DNA of 64,000 nt, taken from Humulus lupulus (taxonomy: Eukaryota > Streptophyta > Magnoliopsida > Rosales > Cannabaceae). The position numbers were made by a program, and so were the translations under genes. This document shows, piece after piece, positions 32,975-43,137 of this stretch. Location of the stretch: assembly GCF_963169125.1 (NCBI RefSeq), contig NC_084796.1, positions 219,380,448-219,444,447 on the forward strand, in the 5' to 3' direction. Below the pieces are notes generated by a model. It ran no database searches and was not told where the DNA came from. It was given only the letters and a program-made list of their open reading frames with translations. How positions within the stretch are numbered: the stretch's first letter is position 1; the number at the start of each line of letters is the position of its first letter.

Positions 32975-33871
32975 GCGCCGCCTACAGAAATTACCCTAAT
33001 GACCAGCCCCTGGCCGTTCGCCGTTTGGGGCATTGACCTAGTAGGTTCCCTCCCAACTGGAAAGGGTGGAGTGAAGTACGCCATAGTCGCGGTAGACTAC
33101 TTCACCAAATGGGCTGAAGCTGAACCTATGAACACGGTCACATCTAAAAAAGCACTGGATTTTGTCATCAGGAATATAGTGTGTCGTTTTGGGCTTCCAC
33201 GGAAAATTGTGTCCGACAACGGAAAGCAGTTTGACAGTGAACACTTCACGAACTTCTGTGCTTCGCATGGAATTATCAAAAGCTTTTCCGCAGTCGCCAG
33301 ACCCCAGGCTAATGGGCAAGTGGAAGCTGTAAACAAAATATTAAAGACCACGTTGAAGAAAAAACTCCAAGCCTGCACGACTCACTGGCCAGAAGAACTT
33401 CCGCGAGTACTTTGGGCCTACCGCACAACAGAGAGAACTTCGACGGGGCACACGCCTTATTCCATGACCTTCGGTTGCGAGGCCGTCATCCCAGTAGAAG
33501 CTATGATCCCCTCTCACAGGCAAGACACCTACGATCCTACCCGGAACCACGCCCTCCTCCAGGAATCCTTGGACATGATCGAAGAGCTCCGGGAGCAGTC
33601 GCAGGTCCAACTAAAAATGTACCAAGGCAAGATAGCCCGACACTTTAACATGAGAGTCCAGAGCCGTACATTCAAAGTTGGGGATCTTGTCCTACGGAGA
33701 GTATTTCCTGCTACGCAGGATCCGGGAGTAGGAGTCCTCGGACCCAACTGGGAAGGCCCCTACGAAGTCCAAGAAAAAGTGGGCTATGGGACGTATCACT
33801 TAAAGAGACTCGACGGATCTAAAGTCCCGCGCGCCTGGAACGCGGAGCACCTCCGCCGTTACTACCAGTAG
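32975..33871 (+). CDS. pol (IN): integrase core and C-terminus of the TAT element
   Basis: Same frame as pol, after its TGA. The three catalytic acids are present: Asp in WGIDLVGSL, Asp in VSDNGKQFD and Glu in NGQVEAVN, the last two 35 residues apart as in DDE integrases. RTTERTSTGHTPYSMTFGCE follows, then the C-terminal SH3-like domain (FKVGDLVLRRVFPA, LGPNWEGPYEVQEKV, WNAEHLRRYYQ). There is no chromodomain. It ends at TAG 33869-33871. The ATG at 32999 is probably incidental, since the frame is continuous with pol. Confidence 0.93.
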   Translation, partial: APPTEITLMTSPWPFAVWGIDLVGSLPTGKGGVKYAIVAVDYFTKWAEAEPMNTVTSKKALDFVIRNIVCRFGLPRKIVSDNGKQFDSEHFTNFCASHGIIKSFSAVARPQANGQVEAVNKILKTTLKKKLQACTTHWPEELPRVLWAYRTTERTSTGHTPYSMTFGCEAVIPVEAMIPSHRQDTYDPTRNHALLQESLDMIEELREQSQVQLKMYQGKIARHFNMRVQSRTFKVGDLVLRRVFPATQDPGVGVLGPNWEGPYEVQEKVGYGTYHLKRLDGSKVPRAWNAEHLRRYYQ

Positions 33872-34429
33872 GCCCCGGACCATCCAGTCGGAAGTCCTTG
33901 GTGAAAATAGCAAAAGTGAAAAATGTGGAAATAATCCTCCCTGTTGTAAAACTCACGCCTAGAAGGCTAATTTAATGAAACACAGAGAGATTCACTCCGC
34001 TTTTACTGCACTTTTTATCCCTGTGTTCAAGGCTGCGTTTTAACAAGTGACCACGCGGTCCGGAGACGTCCGGACCCCACGCTCACTTGGGGGGTATACA
34101 TGGCTAAGGCATAGCCATACGCCCCTTGAACAAAACGTACACAGAACACCACTTATGTGCTAGCATTGTGTTTGAAGTTTTTAAATTGTTTTGTTTTAAT
34201 TGTTAAGCTTAGGTTTATTTGTTGCCATGAACATGCTTGCATTACGTGTCATATGTGCATTATGTGCTTATGTGAAAATTGCCATGGAAATGCCTGCCAT
34301 TATGTATCATGAGAATTATCTCCTGTGTAGCCCAGCGATGGACGGGACTGGGGGTTGAGGCACGTTCATAGAGCTACGCCAAAACACCCCCAACTCCCTG
34401 ACAAGTCCTTTGCAGACTTTTCCGCGAGC
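33872..34429 (+). other. spacer after integrase with an internal polypurine tract copy
   Basis: No coding content. ACTTGGGGGGTA at 34085-34096 repeats the core of the terminal polypurine tract (CTTGGGGGGTA at 40573-40583). Just before it, GTCCGGAGACGTCCGGAC (34059-34076) can form a small GC-rich hairpin. A second copy of a priming tract right after pol suggests either a central polypurine tract or the former 3' end of an ancestral, shorter element. Confidence 0.65.
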
Positions 34430-35010
34430 TCTGTAGAGCTTTGCTTCGCAAGCTCCAGCTCCGGATCCCGCAAGGCGAAAGATGGCAAGATCCGCAAGCG
34501 TTGTAGAGCTTTGCTTCGCAAGCTCCAGCTCCGGGTCCCGCAAGGCGAAAGATGGCAAGATCCGCGAGCGCTGTAGAGCTTTGCTTCGCAAGCTCCAGCT
34601 CCGGATCCCGCAAGGCGAAAGATGGCAAGATCCGTGAGCGCTGTAGAGCTTAGCTTCGCAAGCTCCAGCCCCGGGTCCCGCAAGATGAAAGACGGCTAGA
34701 CCCATGATCGCTGTAAAGCTCTGCATCGCAAGCTCCAGCTCCGGGTCCAGCGAGGCGAAAGATGGCAAGATCCGCGAGCGCTGTAGAGCTTTGCTTCGCA
34801 AGCTCCAGCTCCGGGTCCCGCAAGGCGAAAGATGGCAAGATCCGCGAGCGCTGTAGAGCTTAGCTTCGCAAGCTCCAGCCGCGGGTCCCGCAAGACGAAA
34901 GATGGCTAGACCCATGATCGCTGTAAAGCTCTGCATCGCAAGCTCCAGCTCCGGGTCCAGCGAGGCAAAGGATGGAAAGATCCGCGACCGTTGTAAGCCT
35001 TGCTTCGCAG
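34430..35010. repeat. 70-bp tandem repeat array, about nine units, with a 210-bp higher-order pattern
   Basis: The word TTGCTTCGCAAGCTCC or a close variant recurs at 34441, 34511, 34581, 34651, 34721, 34791, 34861, 34931 and 35001, exactly 70 bases apart. Units starting at 34651 and 34721 (TAGCTTCG, CTGCATCG variants) recur at 34861 and 34931, a three-unit repeat of 210 bases. Each unit has an inverted repeat AGCTTTGC-TTC-GCAAGCT. Long minus-strand frames here are repeat-driven because 70 is not a multiple of three and all frames are open by composition. Confidence 0.95.
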
Positions 35011-35687
35011 GCTCCAACTCTGGATCTCACAAAATAATGCACGGCAAGCTCCATTGCCATTGCAAGTTTCAGCTCCAGAAGCAAACATGCTCGATCCCCC
35101 CACTGACAGCCGGCTTTGCCTCGCAAAGCCCCTGCTCCAGGATCACACCTGGTGGGCGTGGCGATTTCCCCGACAACAATGAGCCTTGCCTCGCAGGGCT
35201 CCGTGCCAGGTCCCTGAAGTCAGCCACCATGAGGTTCGCAACAACAGTTAGTTTTGCTTCGCAAAGATCTAACCTTAAGTCTAGCGACGCTCACCAAAAG
35301 AACTCCCGTTCCAAACAATGGAACGACTCACCTTAGCAATCCCAGCGAACAGTATAAATACAAGTCCCGGGATTGGCTATTTGCCTCAGGAAAGCTAAAG
35401 TACGGTGAAAGGAGCCTGGTCGTTGGAACCAGGAAACCTTCGTAACCTAGAAACTATATGGGAAAAAGACATCATCCATTAAAGCTTCAAGTGGGAAGTG
35501 CATAGGTTTTGGCCATTGGAACCAAAACCCCATACGGCCCTACAAAAATTTCTACCGTATAAATGTCTACCCTAAGCGCAAAGATAAATAAAGAACTCGG
35601 CAGAAAAGAAAGAAGAATGCTATGATTATGGCAAAAATGTCCGCAATGAAAAACTCAAAATGAAAAACAATTAAAGATAAAACCTCT
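35011..35687. other. degenerate repeat units and 3' flank of the antisense gene
   Basis: Decayed hairpin words continue (TTTGCCTCGCAAAG near 35113, TTTTGCTTCGCAAAG near 35254). A plus-strand CAGTATAAATACAAG lies at about 35350-35364, a TATA-like box of unknown use. The rest (35440-35687) is A-rich and would hold the 3' untranslated region of the antisense gene. No protein is seen. Confidence 0.6.
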
Positions 35688-38600
35688 TCAAGCATTGGGG
35701 GTAACTACAGCGTCCACGACCGCAGCTTCGGGGGCATCGGTTTCAGCTGAGGCTGGCGGAGTCGGCTCATTGGAAGGAAGAATTTGATCATGAGAAGGTT
35801 CAGAGGCCCCCGCCTCTCCGGGATCTCCCGCCTCAGGAGCTTCAGCACGTTCGTCAATGTTGTAAGTTTGGACGTACGCCTCTGGGCCCTGATCCCACAC
35901 GAGTAGCTTCTCCCTCATGGCTTCGGCATCATCTCCCAGATAGCCTAACACCTCCGGGTTCACTTTCCAGAGTTGATGCATGAGGACCACATGCGATATA
36001 TTAATAGTCCTGTTCAGTATCACCTCAGCATCCTCCTTCTCCTTCAACCGCTCCGCCTCGGAGGTTGCCAGCTGTGCTTCCGCGACAGTTAGTTGGGCCC
36101 TCAATTTTTCCATTTCGGCCTTGGAGGCATCCCGCTCCCCCTTAAGAGAATCAATCTCCTTGCGCTGCTCCCTATTTTGGTTCAGCACGGATTGCTTCTC
36201 GGTCACATGCCCCCTGGCAGTGAATTGCAAAGCCCCGATCTCTTTATCCTTCTCGGCGAGCCCCAACTGAAGCATAGACACGAGATCCCTGCTCCTCTTA
36301 TGGAGTTGCTCCTCCTCATGCAGCTTACTCTGAAGAGTGTAATATTCCTCTTGCCGCTTAAGGAGGAGATCGTTCTTTGATTGCAAGCGGGCTTCCAGGG
36401 TATCTTTCTCCACCTTGGCTTGGGACAGCTCTTCCCGGAGCTTGGAGTTTTCGGCCTTAATCCCATCCGACCGCTGTCTAAACTCATTCTCTGCCTTGGC
36501 CCGGTACTCTTGATATTTGGCAAGATATTTCTTCTCCGCCTCTTCTTCAGCCGTGCGCCGGGCCTGATCAATCTTCTCCGAAGCCCCCAAGGCCTGTTGG
36601 GTCAGTTTCTGTTTCTCCGCCTCCAAGGCCTGGCGAGCCAGTTGGCTCTCCTCCAGCTGAACCAGAGCTGCACCAACCTCCCGGAACGAGCGTTCCGCGA
36701 TCATAGAGGCCTGCAAGGAAAGACAACAGAATGAGCTAAAGCAGGACCAAAAGACAGGTGATCCCAAAAAATAACAACTGACGGCTTACCCCGGACAGTT
36801 GCTGCTTCACAGCGTGTGTCAGCAACAGCGGATCCTTGCTGCTGCTGATGGCCCATTTCTCAGAATTGAGCTCGCATAAGCTCAGGGCCATGTCCTCCAT
36901 CATCTCAGCTCCGAACGGCGCCAATGCACGTCCGAGCCTAGGCACCAGCCTCTTCTCCAAGGCTGGACCATCCAGAACCGCTCCGGCCGGGTGAAGAGAT
37001 CTCACCCCCTCAGCCAGCTCAGCTCTCTTCACGGCAGACAAGTTATCTGCCCTTCCCTGAGTAACGGCCTTCTCTGCCTCTAACCGCCTCTTCAAAAAAC
37101 TATCGGCCCGTCTTACACCCTCCAGGAGAGCAGCGGGAAAACTGGTTGGCTTCCGCGGAAAGTGGAACTTCAGGCCAGGCAGGGGAAGATTGGTTGTCTG
37201 AGAAGACGGAGACCCCGGAAGGGTGGACCCCCTTTGGGCTGGAGGAGGAGGCAGCCGGGGTATTAAGGCCCCGGTCTGTTGCTTTTGCTGCTGCGGCAGC
37301 AGAAGTAATTGCCCTTGTTGCTGCTGCTGGTTTGGATGTTGTTGTTGCTGCTGCAGCAGCGTTGGTGATTGTCTCTCTTGTTCCTGTTGCTGCTGTTGTT
37401 GTAGTTGTGATTGCTGTCGTTGCTGTTGTTGTTGCCTTCGACCGGGAGAAGAGTGTCTAAGGCGTTTGTTCTTAGCGCCCTCAGCATCTTCTCCGGGATG
37501 CTTGCTCACCCCAGTTGTCCTCACGGGGAACACAAGCCCTTCCCCGTCGCTACTGCTACTCGAGACCATCATAGTCTCGGAAGGCCCGTCAGCAGGGGAC
37601 TTCTCTACCCTCGGAGACGCTTGTGCCTCGCCACTTGTCTTCTTGGGGGAGGCATCCTTACCTCCCCTACCAGCCTTGGTCTTCCGTCCTTTCCCCGTGG
37701 ACGGGTCTTGGCTGGTGGCAGCCTTCTTAATAAGAAAAGTAACCCTCCCCAACATCTTGGCTTCGGGATACTCTGCAAGAAACGTACAAAGCAAGGTTAA
37801 CGAACCAACAAGAAATGAGAAAGAAGATAAGCGGAAGACAAGACAATCAACAACATAAAAGCACAAGCAAGCCCGCCAGCAGGGAACAAGAAACAAGAAA
37901 AAGAAAAGTTTGAAAGGGACGACCATGCACGAGAAACGTGGATGGCCTTCCCCGAGCAAAACAAAACATCGCTTCCTGCTCCAGGAAGCTCCCGTACTCC
38001 TTGAAGTCCGGGAAGGACATGCTGAGAGAAGAAGGGTCAACCATGATGACACCTTCTGGCAGACTACCATCACTCAGACACCAGAGGAGCTCATCTACCC
38101 TATCGCAGTACCTGTCGAAAGGTATCCTACTCGGATCTAGCCTAAGGAAACGGGGATCAAACCCCATCTGAGAGGTCCGGGAAACCTCAGACAGGCTGGG
38201 GGTGTGGATCAATCGAAAACTAGTCTTACCTCTCCCAGAGGTACTAGCCCCCGGAGCCCCTTCGTTAGGGTAAGCCGCGGCGTGGCGAGCCTCGATCTCC
38301 TCTTCCTCCGGCTGGGGGTCGGGGAACCTCTCCGCCCAACTAGGAGATAGAGTATTTTCGTCCCGAGCTGCTTGGGTGATCACCTTAGACAGCTCCAGGG
38401 CAATCTGCTCCCGGATATCAGCTGACACCTGAGTTTTCCCCCTGCCACTTACTGGCTCGATATTTTGGAAGGAGGCGAGTAACCCATACTCCCTCAACGA
38501 TTCGGAGGTCACAAGTCCCTCCACTTTCAACTCTTCCTCATAAAGCCCTTCGTAGAACTTGGACCTCCTTATCATCTCCACGCAGCGAGGTGTCCGCGGA

Positions 38601-39835
38601 ACGACTTCTGCAAAAATCAAATACAAGCGTTAGAGATCCTCCCAAAAGGCAAATCAAACGCAAAGAAACAAAGTTGAAAAGGAAAAGAAGGAGCACTTAC
38701 CAGGGATTTTGAAGTCCAAAGATAGGGCTGGCACCCTCTTCAGCGGGAAGCCAGTCGTCAGGAACCAGTATTCCCGGAGGTCTGGAACCCTCGCGGTATG
38801 ACAAGTGGGGCACATCACGTCCGGGTGCCTTTCTAGCCTGTAAAACCCCACCTTGTCTGAATGACCCCTCATAGGCTGAGACTTCAACCCATAAAAGTAC
38901 AGCACCTCCTCCGGGGTAGGAGCTTCCAGTCTCCGGGACTTGCAAAAGATGAACCACCCTGCTAAGAGCTTGTAGCTGGGAGGAATTAACTGGAAGGGGG
39001 CAATCCCCGCCTTCACACAGAAATTGGCGAAGTAACTCCTTAGGGGCAAGTGCGCCCCACACACTATGTGTGCCCAACTCCAGGCACCAAAGCCCTCGTG
39101 ACTCTGGCTAGCTGACTCGCCCAGCACCGACAGACGGTGCCACATCAGACCTGGGATGTTCTTCAGGCCTGCCTCAGAGGAATACAGCTCCAGCATGCCA
39201 TAATTCCTGAAAAGGTTCGGCTTTTGGTCCATCTCCCAGATGGAACTATTGGAGATTGGTGGGCTAGCCGCGACCACTTTCGCCTTTCCTTTCCCCTTTC
39301 CACCAGCGACAGGAGAGCCCTTCTCTTGGGCAGAATCAGCCTCCCCCACAGCAAGGAGTTGTTCCTTTGAGATGTTCGTCACTGGACAAAAGAAAAGAAA
39401 GAAGAAAACACTCTAAGCAGTCAGCACCCTTGTCATACCCTAGTGGTATCAAAGGCGTCGGGGAGACCCTCCCCGAAAACTGCTTGGAGAGGCTCCCACC
39501 GAGCTTACCGAGGGGTTGGCACCATGCCACCCGAAGGGCAGCAAGGAACCAGACTCAGACCCCGAGCCTAAGCCCACCAAAAGAAGTGTTTTTCCAAAGA
39601 AAGACACCCTAAAGGCGTTCATGCTTATGCCCTAAAACAGCAAAATAAGGGACGACTTTCCAAACGCAAATCACCAAAGCATGCAGAAAAGGCTACTTAT
39701 CGACTCACAATCGATCACATGCCTACCAAAGCCCTATTCACGCATGCACATAAGCAATAATGGCAGAAACCTCTACTCTAACAACTACCAACAACCTAAG
39801 GTCTGAGAGGAAAGAACAAAGTAGAAATACTTACT
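35688..39835 (-). CDS. antisense multi-exon gene of the TAT element (Transposase_28-like, Gln-rich, coiled coil)
   Basis: Predicted exons: 39835 (A of the ATG), 39381-38701, 38607-about 37924, 37772-36790, 36710-35688; about 1,123 residues. Donors GTAAGT at 38700 and GTAAGC at 36789, and acceptors TTTTTGCAG, TTCTTGCAG and TTCCTTGCAG, keep phase; the 37924 donor is a weak guess. The protein begins MTNISKEQ, has a basic patch (KGKGKAKV), then a domain with APFQL, SYKLLAGWFIFCK, EEVLYFYGLK and LREYWFLTTGFP that fits the plant gypsy-type transposon family (Transposase_28). The third long exon has a Gln-rich tract (37240-37450). The last exon is a coiled coil (EKIDQARRTAEEEAEKKYL onward) with an acidic, proline-rich tail. 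Antisense extra genes are known in TAT elements; the function is unknown. Confidence 0.8.
39382..39834 (-). other. predicted intron that splits the antisense start codon
   Basis: On the minus strand GTAAGT starts at 39834 and a TTTTGTCCAG acceptor ends at 39382. Joining the flanks puts the A at 39835 next to TG at 39381-39380, forming ATG in frame with the long exon. Without splicing the exon frame has no ATG before ACG AAC ATC. A second possible 5' UTR intron runs 39990 (GTAAGT) to 39905 (TTTGCAG). Confidence 0.6.
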
Positions 39836-40120
39836 GATATTCGGGTAGTTGAAGGTTGAAGAAGTAACTGGATCACTGCACAGCACGATCGCGAGAAGTA
39901 AAAGCTGCAAAGACGAACGGCGATTCAAACCAGGAACTTCGGGGAATAAACCCACTGCCAAATCAAAAAGAAAAGTTTCCAGATACTTACCAAAAAAAAA
40001 AAAAATGGCAAGTTCGGGGGAACGTAAGCTGGGAAGCCTGAGAGTTCGAAGGTTTGGAAATCTGAAAATCCTAAAGATGGAGAATCTGAAAGCGTAAAGA
40101 GGAAGAAAGGTCCTTTCCCT

Positions 40121-40130
40121 CGTTTTTATA
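40121..40130 (-). promoter_or_regulatory. TATA box of the antisense gene
   Basis: The minus strand reads CTATAAAAACG, about 295 bases upstream of the first coding base and 455 bases inside the 3' LTR. A start near 40090-40100 is expected. The decayed relative at 8219-10058 has a TATA box in the same relative place. Confidence 0.65.
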
Positions 40131-40570
40131 GCAGGGAAGAAGCCGTTTCGAATTCCTCAAGTGGACGGTCCCGATCTTCCCATTCCGTGTGCGTCAGATC
40201 CAACGGCTGGAGAGGAAGCGACGATCCTATTTATGACTCCTCGGATGGGAATAAAGTATTTATTTCCCATCATTACACCACCTCGGGCCCTGAGTACCAT
40301 TAAAAACTGTCAAATCATTAGTCAGATGACTGACGCACGCATCCTCAACCAGTCGCCTCACGCACACGTCTTGGTCGCAGAACCATTCCCAGAATGACAC
40401 GTGATCCTTGCCGCACTTGAGTACTTGATCTCAAACAGAAGAAATTCCTTTTCTCTTTCATACTAATACTCAGGCGGGAAAAAGGAACCCTTCCGGGAAC
40501 ACAGAAGGTGCCCCCTCGCCTAGTCTAAGAAACCGATTGTACAAGCTCCCGGATCTCTCAAAGCTCCGCG

Positions 40571-40585
40571 ACCTTGGGGGGTAAA
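40571..40585 (+). promoter_or_regulatory. polypurine tract of the TAT element
   Basis: ACCTTGGGGGGTAAA directly precedes the 3' LTR; it primes plus-strand synthesis in the family. Confidence 0.85.
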
Positions 40586-41474
40586 TGTTATCCAGATTTC
40601 CGGATAGCGTTTAGATTGATGACCTCGGGGAAGCAGAATTATCGATGTCTTTCACGGTAGGTGACCAGAGCTCGCGGATGGACAGAAAGGCTTCGCCTCT
40701 CCTGTTTAGTATCCGGATTACTCTTCCAAGCAAGCACAACACGGAAACTCGTCGACTCTCCCGGACTCCTGAAGGATACCCCTCGGGGAAGCCCCTTCCA
40801 GGAGAGGCTCTTCGAGTGGTCTCCGTGGAAACAGTTCCGTGTCTCGCACAGAACAAAACCGAACGGTCGAGTCAGGGAGAAGGCATATTTGGAATGATAT
40901 CCGTCTGACACAGGATCCCGCCTGACACGCCCGTCAGGTCAAAGCCGCACACATCCCAGCACGCCTAAGGGTACCTTTTCGCCTACTGTTCCGCTGACAA
41001 CTTGGAAAAGATGGCTGACTTTGTGTGTTCCCCATACTTTCACGTAAATATACCCACATAGAGTCTTGTAGCCATGCGACTACAGTAATTGTATCCCCTA
41101 TTTATGGCTGGTGTAATTAAGACTCATGTACGTAGAGAAAAACCCTAATCCGAAACCCTAGCTATAAAGACCCCTTCATTTTACAAGAAGAGGGACGACC
41201 AACAAATCACATAGCAAAAACTCTACCAAAATCTCTCTAGCTTCATCTTCTTCAAGAGAACCCGAGAGAAACATTGTGAGTGTGTGAAGTTCTTGTGCAC
41301 CAGCCATCTTACTGTAACCTTTTCCAAGTATAATAACATCGACTCGTGGACTAGTGCTTGTTAACGCCTGAACCACGTAAAAACACTGTTTGTTTAGTTA
41401 CATTTCAGCATTTCTACAGTTCTTATCTTTTTATTATTCTGTTAGTTATTCGTTTCCGAAAAACTCGGTAAACA
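40586..41474 (+). mobile_element. 3' LTR of the TAT element
   Basis: Same length as the 5' LTR (889 bp). Differences seen by eye: C/T and C/A in the first half, then C/T, G/A, A/G, G/T and A/G. The target-site duplication TTATA follows. Confidence 0.95.
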
Positions 41475-42602
41475 TTATAATATAATGTAATGTTATATTA
41501 TATTATAATATAATGTTTTAGATTAAATAAATGTGACAAAGTGTGTCACATATTGTAACATATAATAGAGAGTTACAATATTTAGATATATGAGATATAT
41601 CCAAATAATGTAACATATTTGGTGTTACAAATTTGTAACTTCCAAATATTACCCTTTATTGTGTAAAATTGTTGTTACACAATTTTGAGATGAATTTCAT
41701 AAAGCCATATGTGATATGGCTGTTAGAGATATGATTTTAACCCCAATAATGTGTTTTGGGAGTTACAAAATCATTTGGGAGGGTTTGAAACCGTTTGGAA
41801 AAACAGCACAATTTTAACTGCTGAAATTGGTCGGTGGCCGCAGCCTGTGGGACAGAGACCAGTGGCCGCGGCCATAGGCCAAAACTGACCAAATTTTCAG
41901 TTTTTTCAATCTTTGTTGAACGGCTCAAAAAACCCAAAAAACCCAAATAACTCACAAATCTCATTTTTAATTCCATATTAATCCAATTAAACATTGGTAA
42001 CATCCATGGGGGTTGGTGGAATTTGAAATTCAAAGGGTGTCTCTAAACTCTATAAATAGGAGCCTATAGCTCACTTGTAAGACACAACATTTCTATCCAT
42101 TAGAGCACTTGGCTAGAAACACCTTGAGGCTTGATAATTCCAGAAAGCTTTTCCTATAATCTGTGAGAGATCCCTTAGTGCTGGAGTTAGAGGGAAATAA
42201 GTTTTTGGACAAAGGTTTTAAACCTTGTTCAAGTTGGTGATCCCCAACCCTCTTCACTTAGGTTGTGTAAGTGAGAGTTTCTTGTATTTCTGTTCTTCTT
42301 TCTATTGTATTGTTTTCTTCTTATTCTCTTGTTCTGTTTACTTGTATTTCTTGTTCAAGAGTTGTAATCTTTTCTTTTCTTTTGTTTCAAATACTTTACT
42401 TTATTTGTAACCTTTTGCTTAGAGTTGTATTTTACTATTCTTTTCTTCTTCATCATCCTCTTCATTTCGTTTGTTTTATTTGTATTTTCAATTATAGAGT
42501 TGTAACACTTTATTTAATCAATCCTTGTCTATTGTAATATTTTGCATAGAGTTGTAACATTTTCTTACCATTTCCATTGAGGCAATTCATATTTTCCTAA
42601 CA

Positions 42603-43137
42603 GAATATGCTCGGCAGTTCGACAGATTAGCCAAGTTTGCACCAGAGATGGTTCCAACTGACTTTCTGAGAGTGACCAAGTTCGTTAGAGGACTTAGACC
42701 AAAGATTGAGCTAGGAGTTAAGCTAGCAAACCTGGGAAATACTACCTATGCCGATGTTCTAGAAACGGAAATAGAAGTAGAAAGGCTTCAGGCGAATGTT
42801 AGTAAGGAGAAGGCTAGTAAGCCTAAGCCTAAACAGCATGGTCAACCTCAGAATGGTCGGAACAACCACAACAACAGCCGTCAGCATAGCAATAGTAATA
42901 GTAATGGTCAGAAGAAAAGGCATCCAGATGATTAGCAGGCCAATGGTGATAAAAGAAACATCGTGGGGAATGTCATGTAAACATCAAGGGATGCTTCAAC
43001 TGTGGTCCGGAAGGTCACCGAAGGAGGCAGTGTCCCCAGCTCAAGCAAGAGGAGAAAATGGACAATACAACAGTTCCTGCCAGGGTATTTGCTTTAACCC
43101 AAGGAGAAGTTGATGCTAGCAATAAATTGGTTACAAG
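42603..43137 (+). pseudogene. gag: gag of the central chromovirus, second half with zinc knuckle
   Basis: Resumes in the gag frame with EYARQFDRLAKFAPEMVPTD and VRGLRPKIELGVKLA, then a Lys, Gln and Asn rich linker to a stop near 42935. In a shifted frame a zinc knuckle CFNCGPEGHRRRQC lies at 42992-43033, followed by PARVFALTQGEVDASN. The frameshift between linker and knuckle breaks gag. Apart from the insertion the order matches gypsy gag. Confidence 0.85.

Larger units (their letters stand above)
26677..41474 (+). mobile_element. full-length TAT-lineage Ty3/gypsy element, recent insertion
   Basis: Two 889-bp LTRs (26677-27565 and 40586-41474) differ at about seven positions. An exact 5-bp target-site duplication TTATA flanks the element (26672-26676 and 41475-41479). 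The order is leader, gag, protease, reverse transcriptase, RNase H, second RNase H, integrase, tandem repeats, antisense gene, polypurine tract. The second RNase H and lack of a chromodomain mark the TAT branch of non-chromovirus gypsy elements. With a usual plant rate of 1.3e-8 changes per site per year the insertion is about 0.3 million years old; the rate is an assumption. Confidence 0.95.
26660..42602 (+). mobile_element. solo copia-like LTR (about 1.14 kb), split by the TAT element
   Basis: The LTR is 26660-26676 plus 41480-42602. It begins TGTTATATTATTTTATA and ends TTTTCCTAACA. The gag codons on either side carry an exact 5-bp target-site duplication, GAATA, at 26655-26659 and 42603-42607. 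A TATA box (CTATAAATAGG) at about 42050-42060 shows plus orientation. No primer binding site or polypurine tract adjoins it, so it is a solo LTR. GTGGCCGC words lie at 41834 and 41862. Confidence 0.88.

Noticed and set aside
34430..35010. CRISPR-like array
   Set aside because: The units are contiguous repeats of 70 bases without unique spacers, within a plant retrotransposon.
34316..35126. Long reading frames with repeated RSWSLRSKAL and similar words
   Set aside because: They are translations of the 70-bp tandem array, open in several frames on both strands; no start or codon pattern supports a protein.
37146..37858. Plus-strand Cys-rich and Ala/Val-rich frames
   Set aside because: They are antisense shadows of the Gln-rich CAG/CAA tract of the real reverse-strand exon.
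35688..39835. Envelope-like gene of a retrovirus
   Set aside because: It is on the opposite strand, has introns and a coiled coil, and I see no signal peptide, fusion peptide or membrane anchor.
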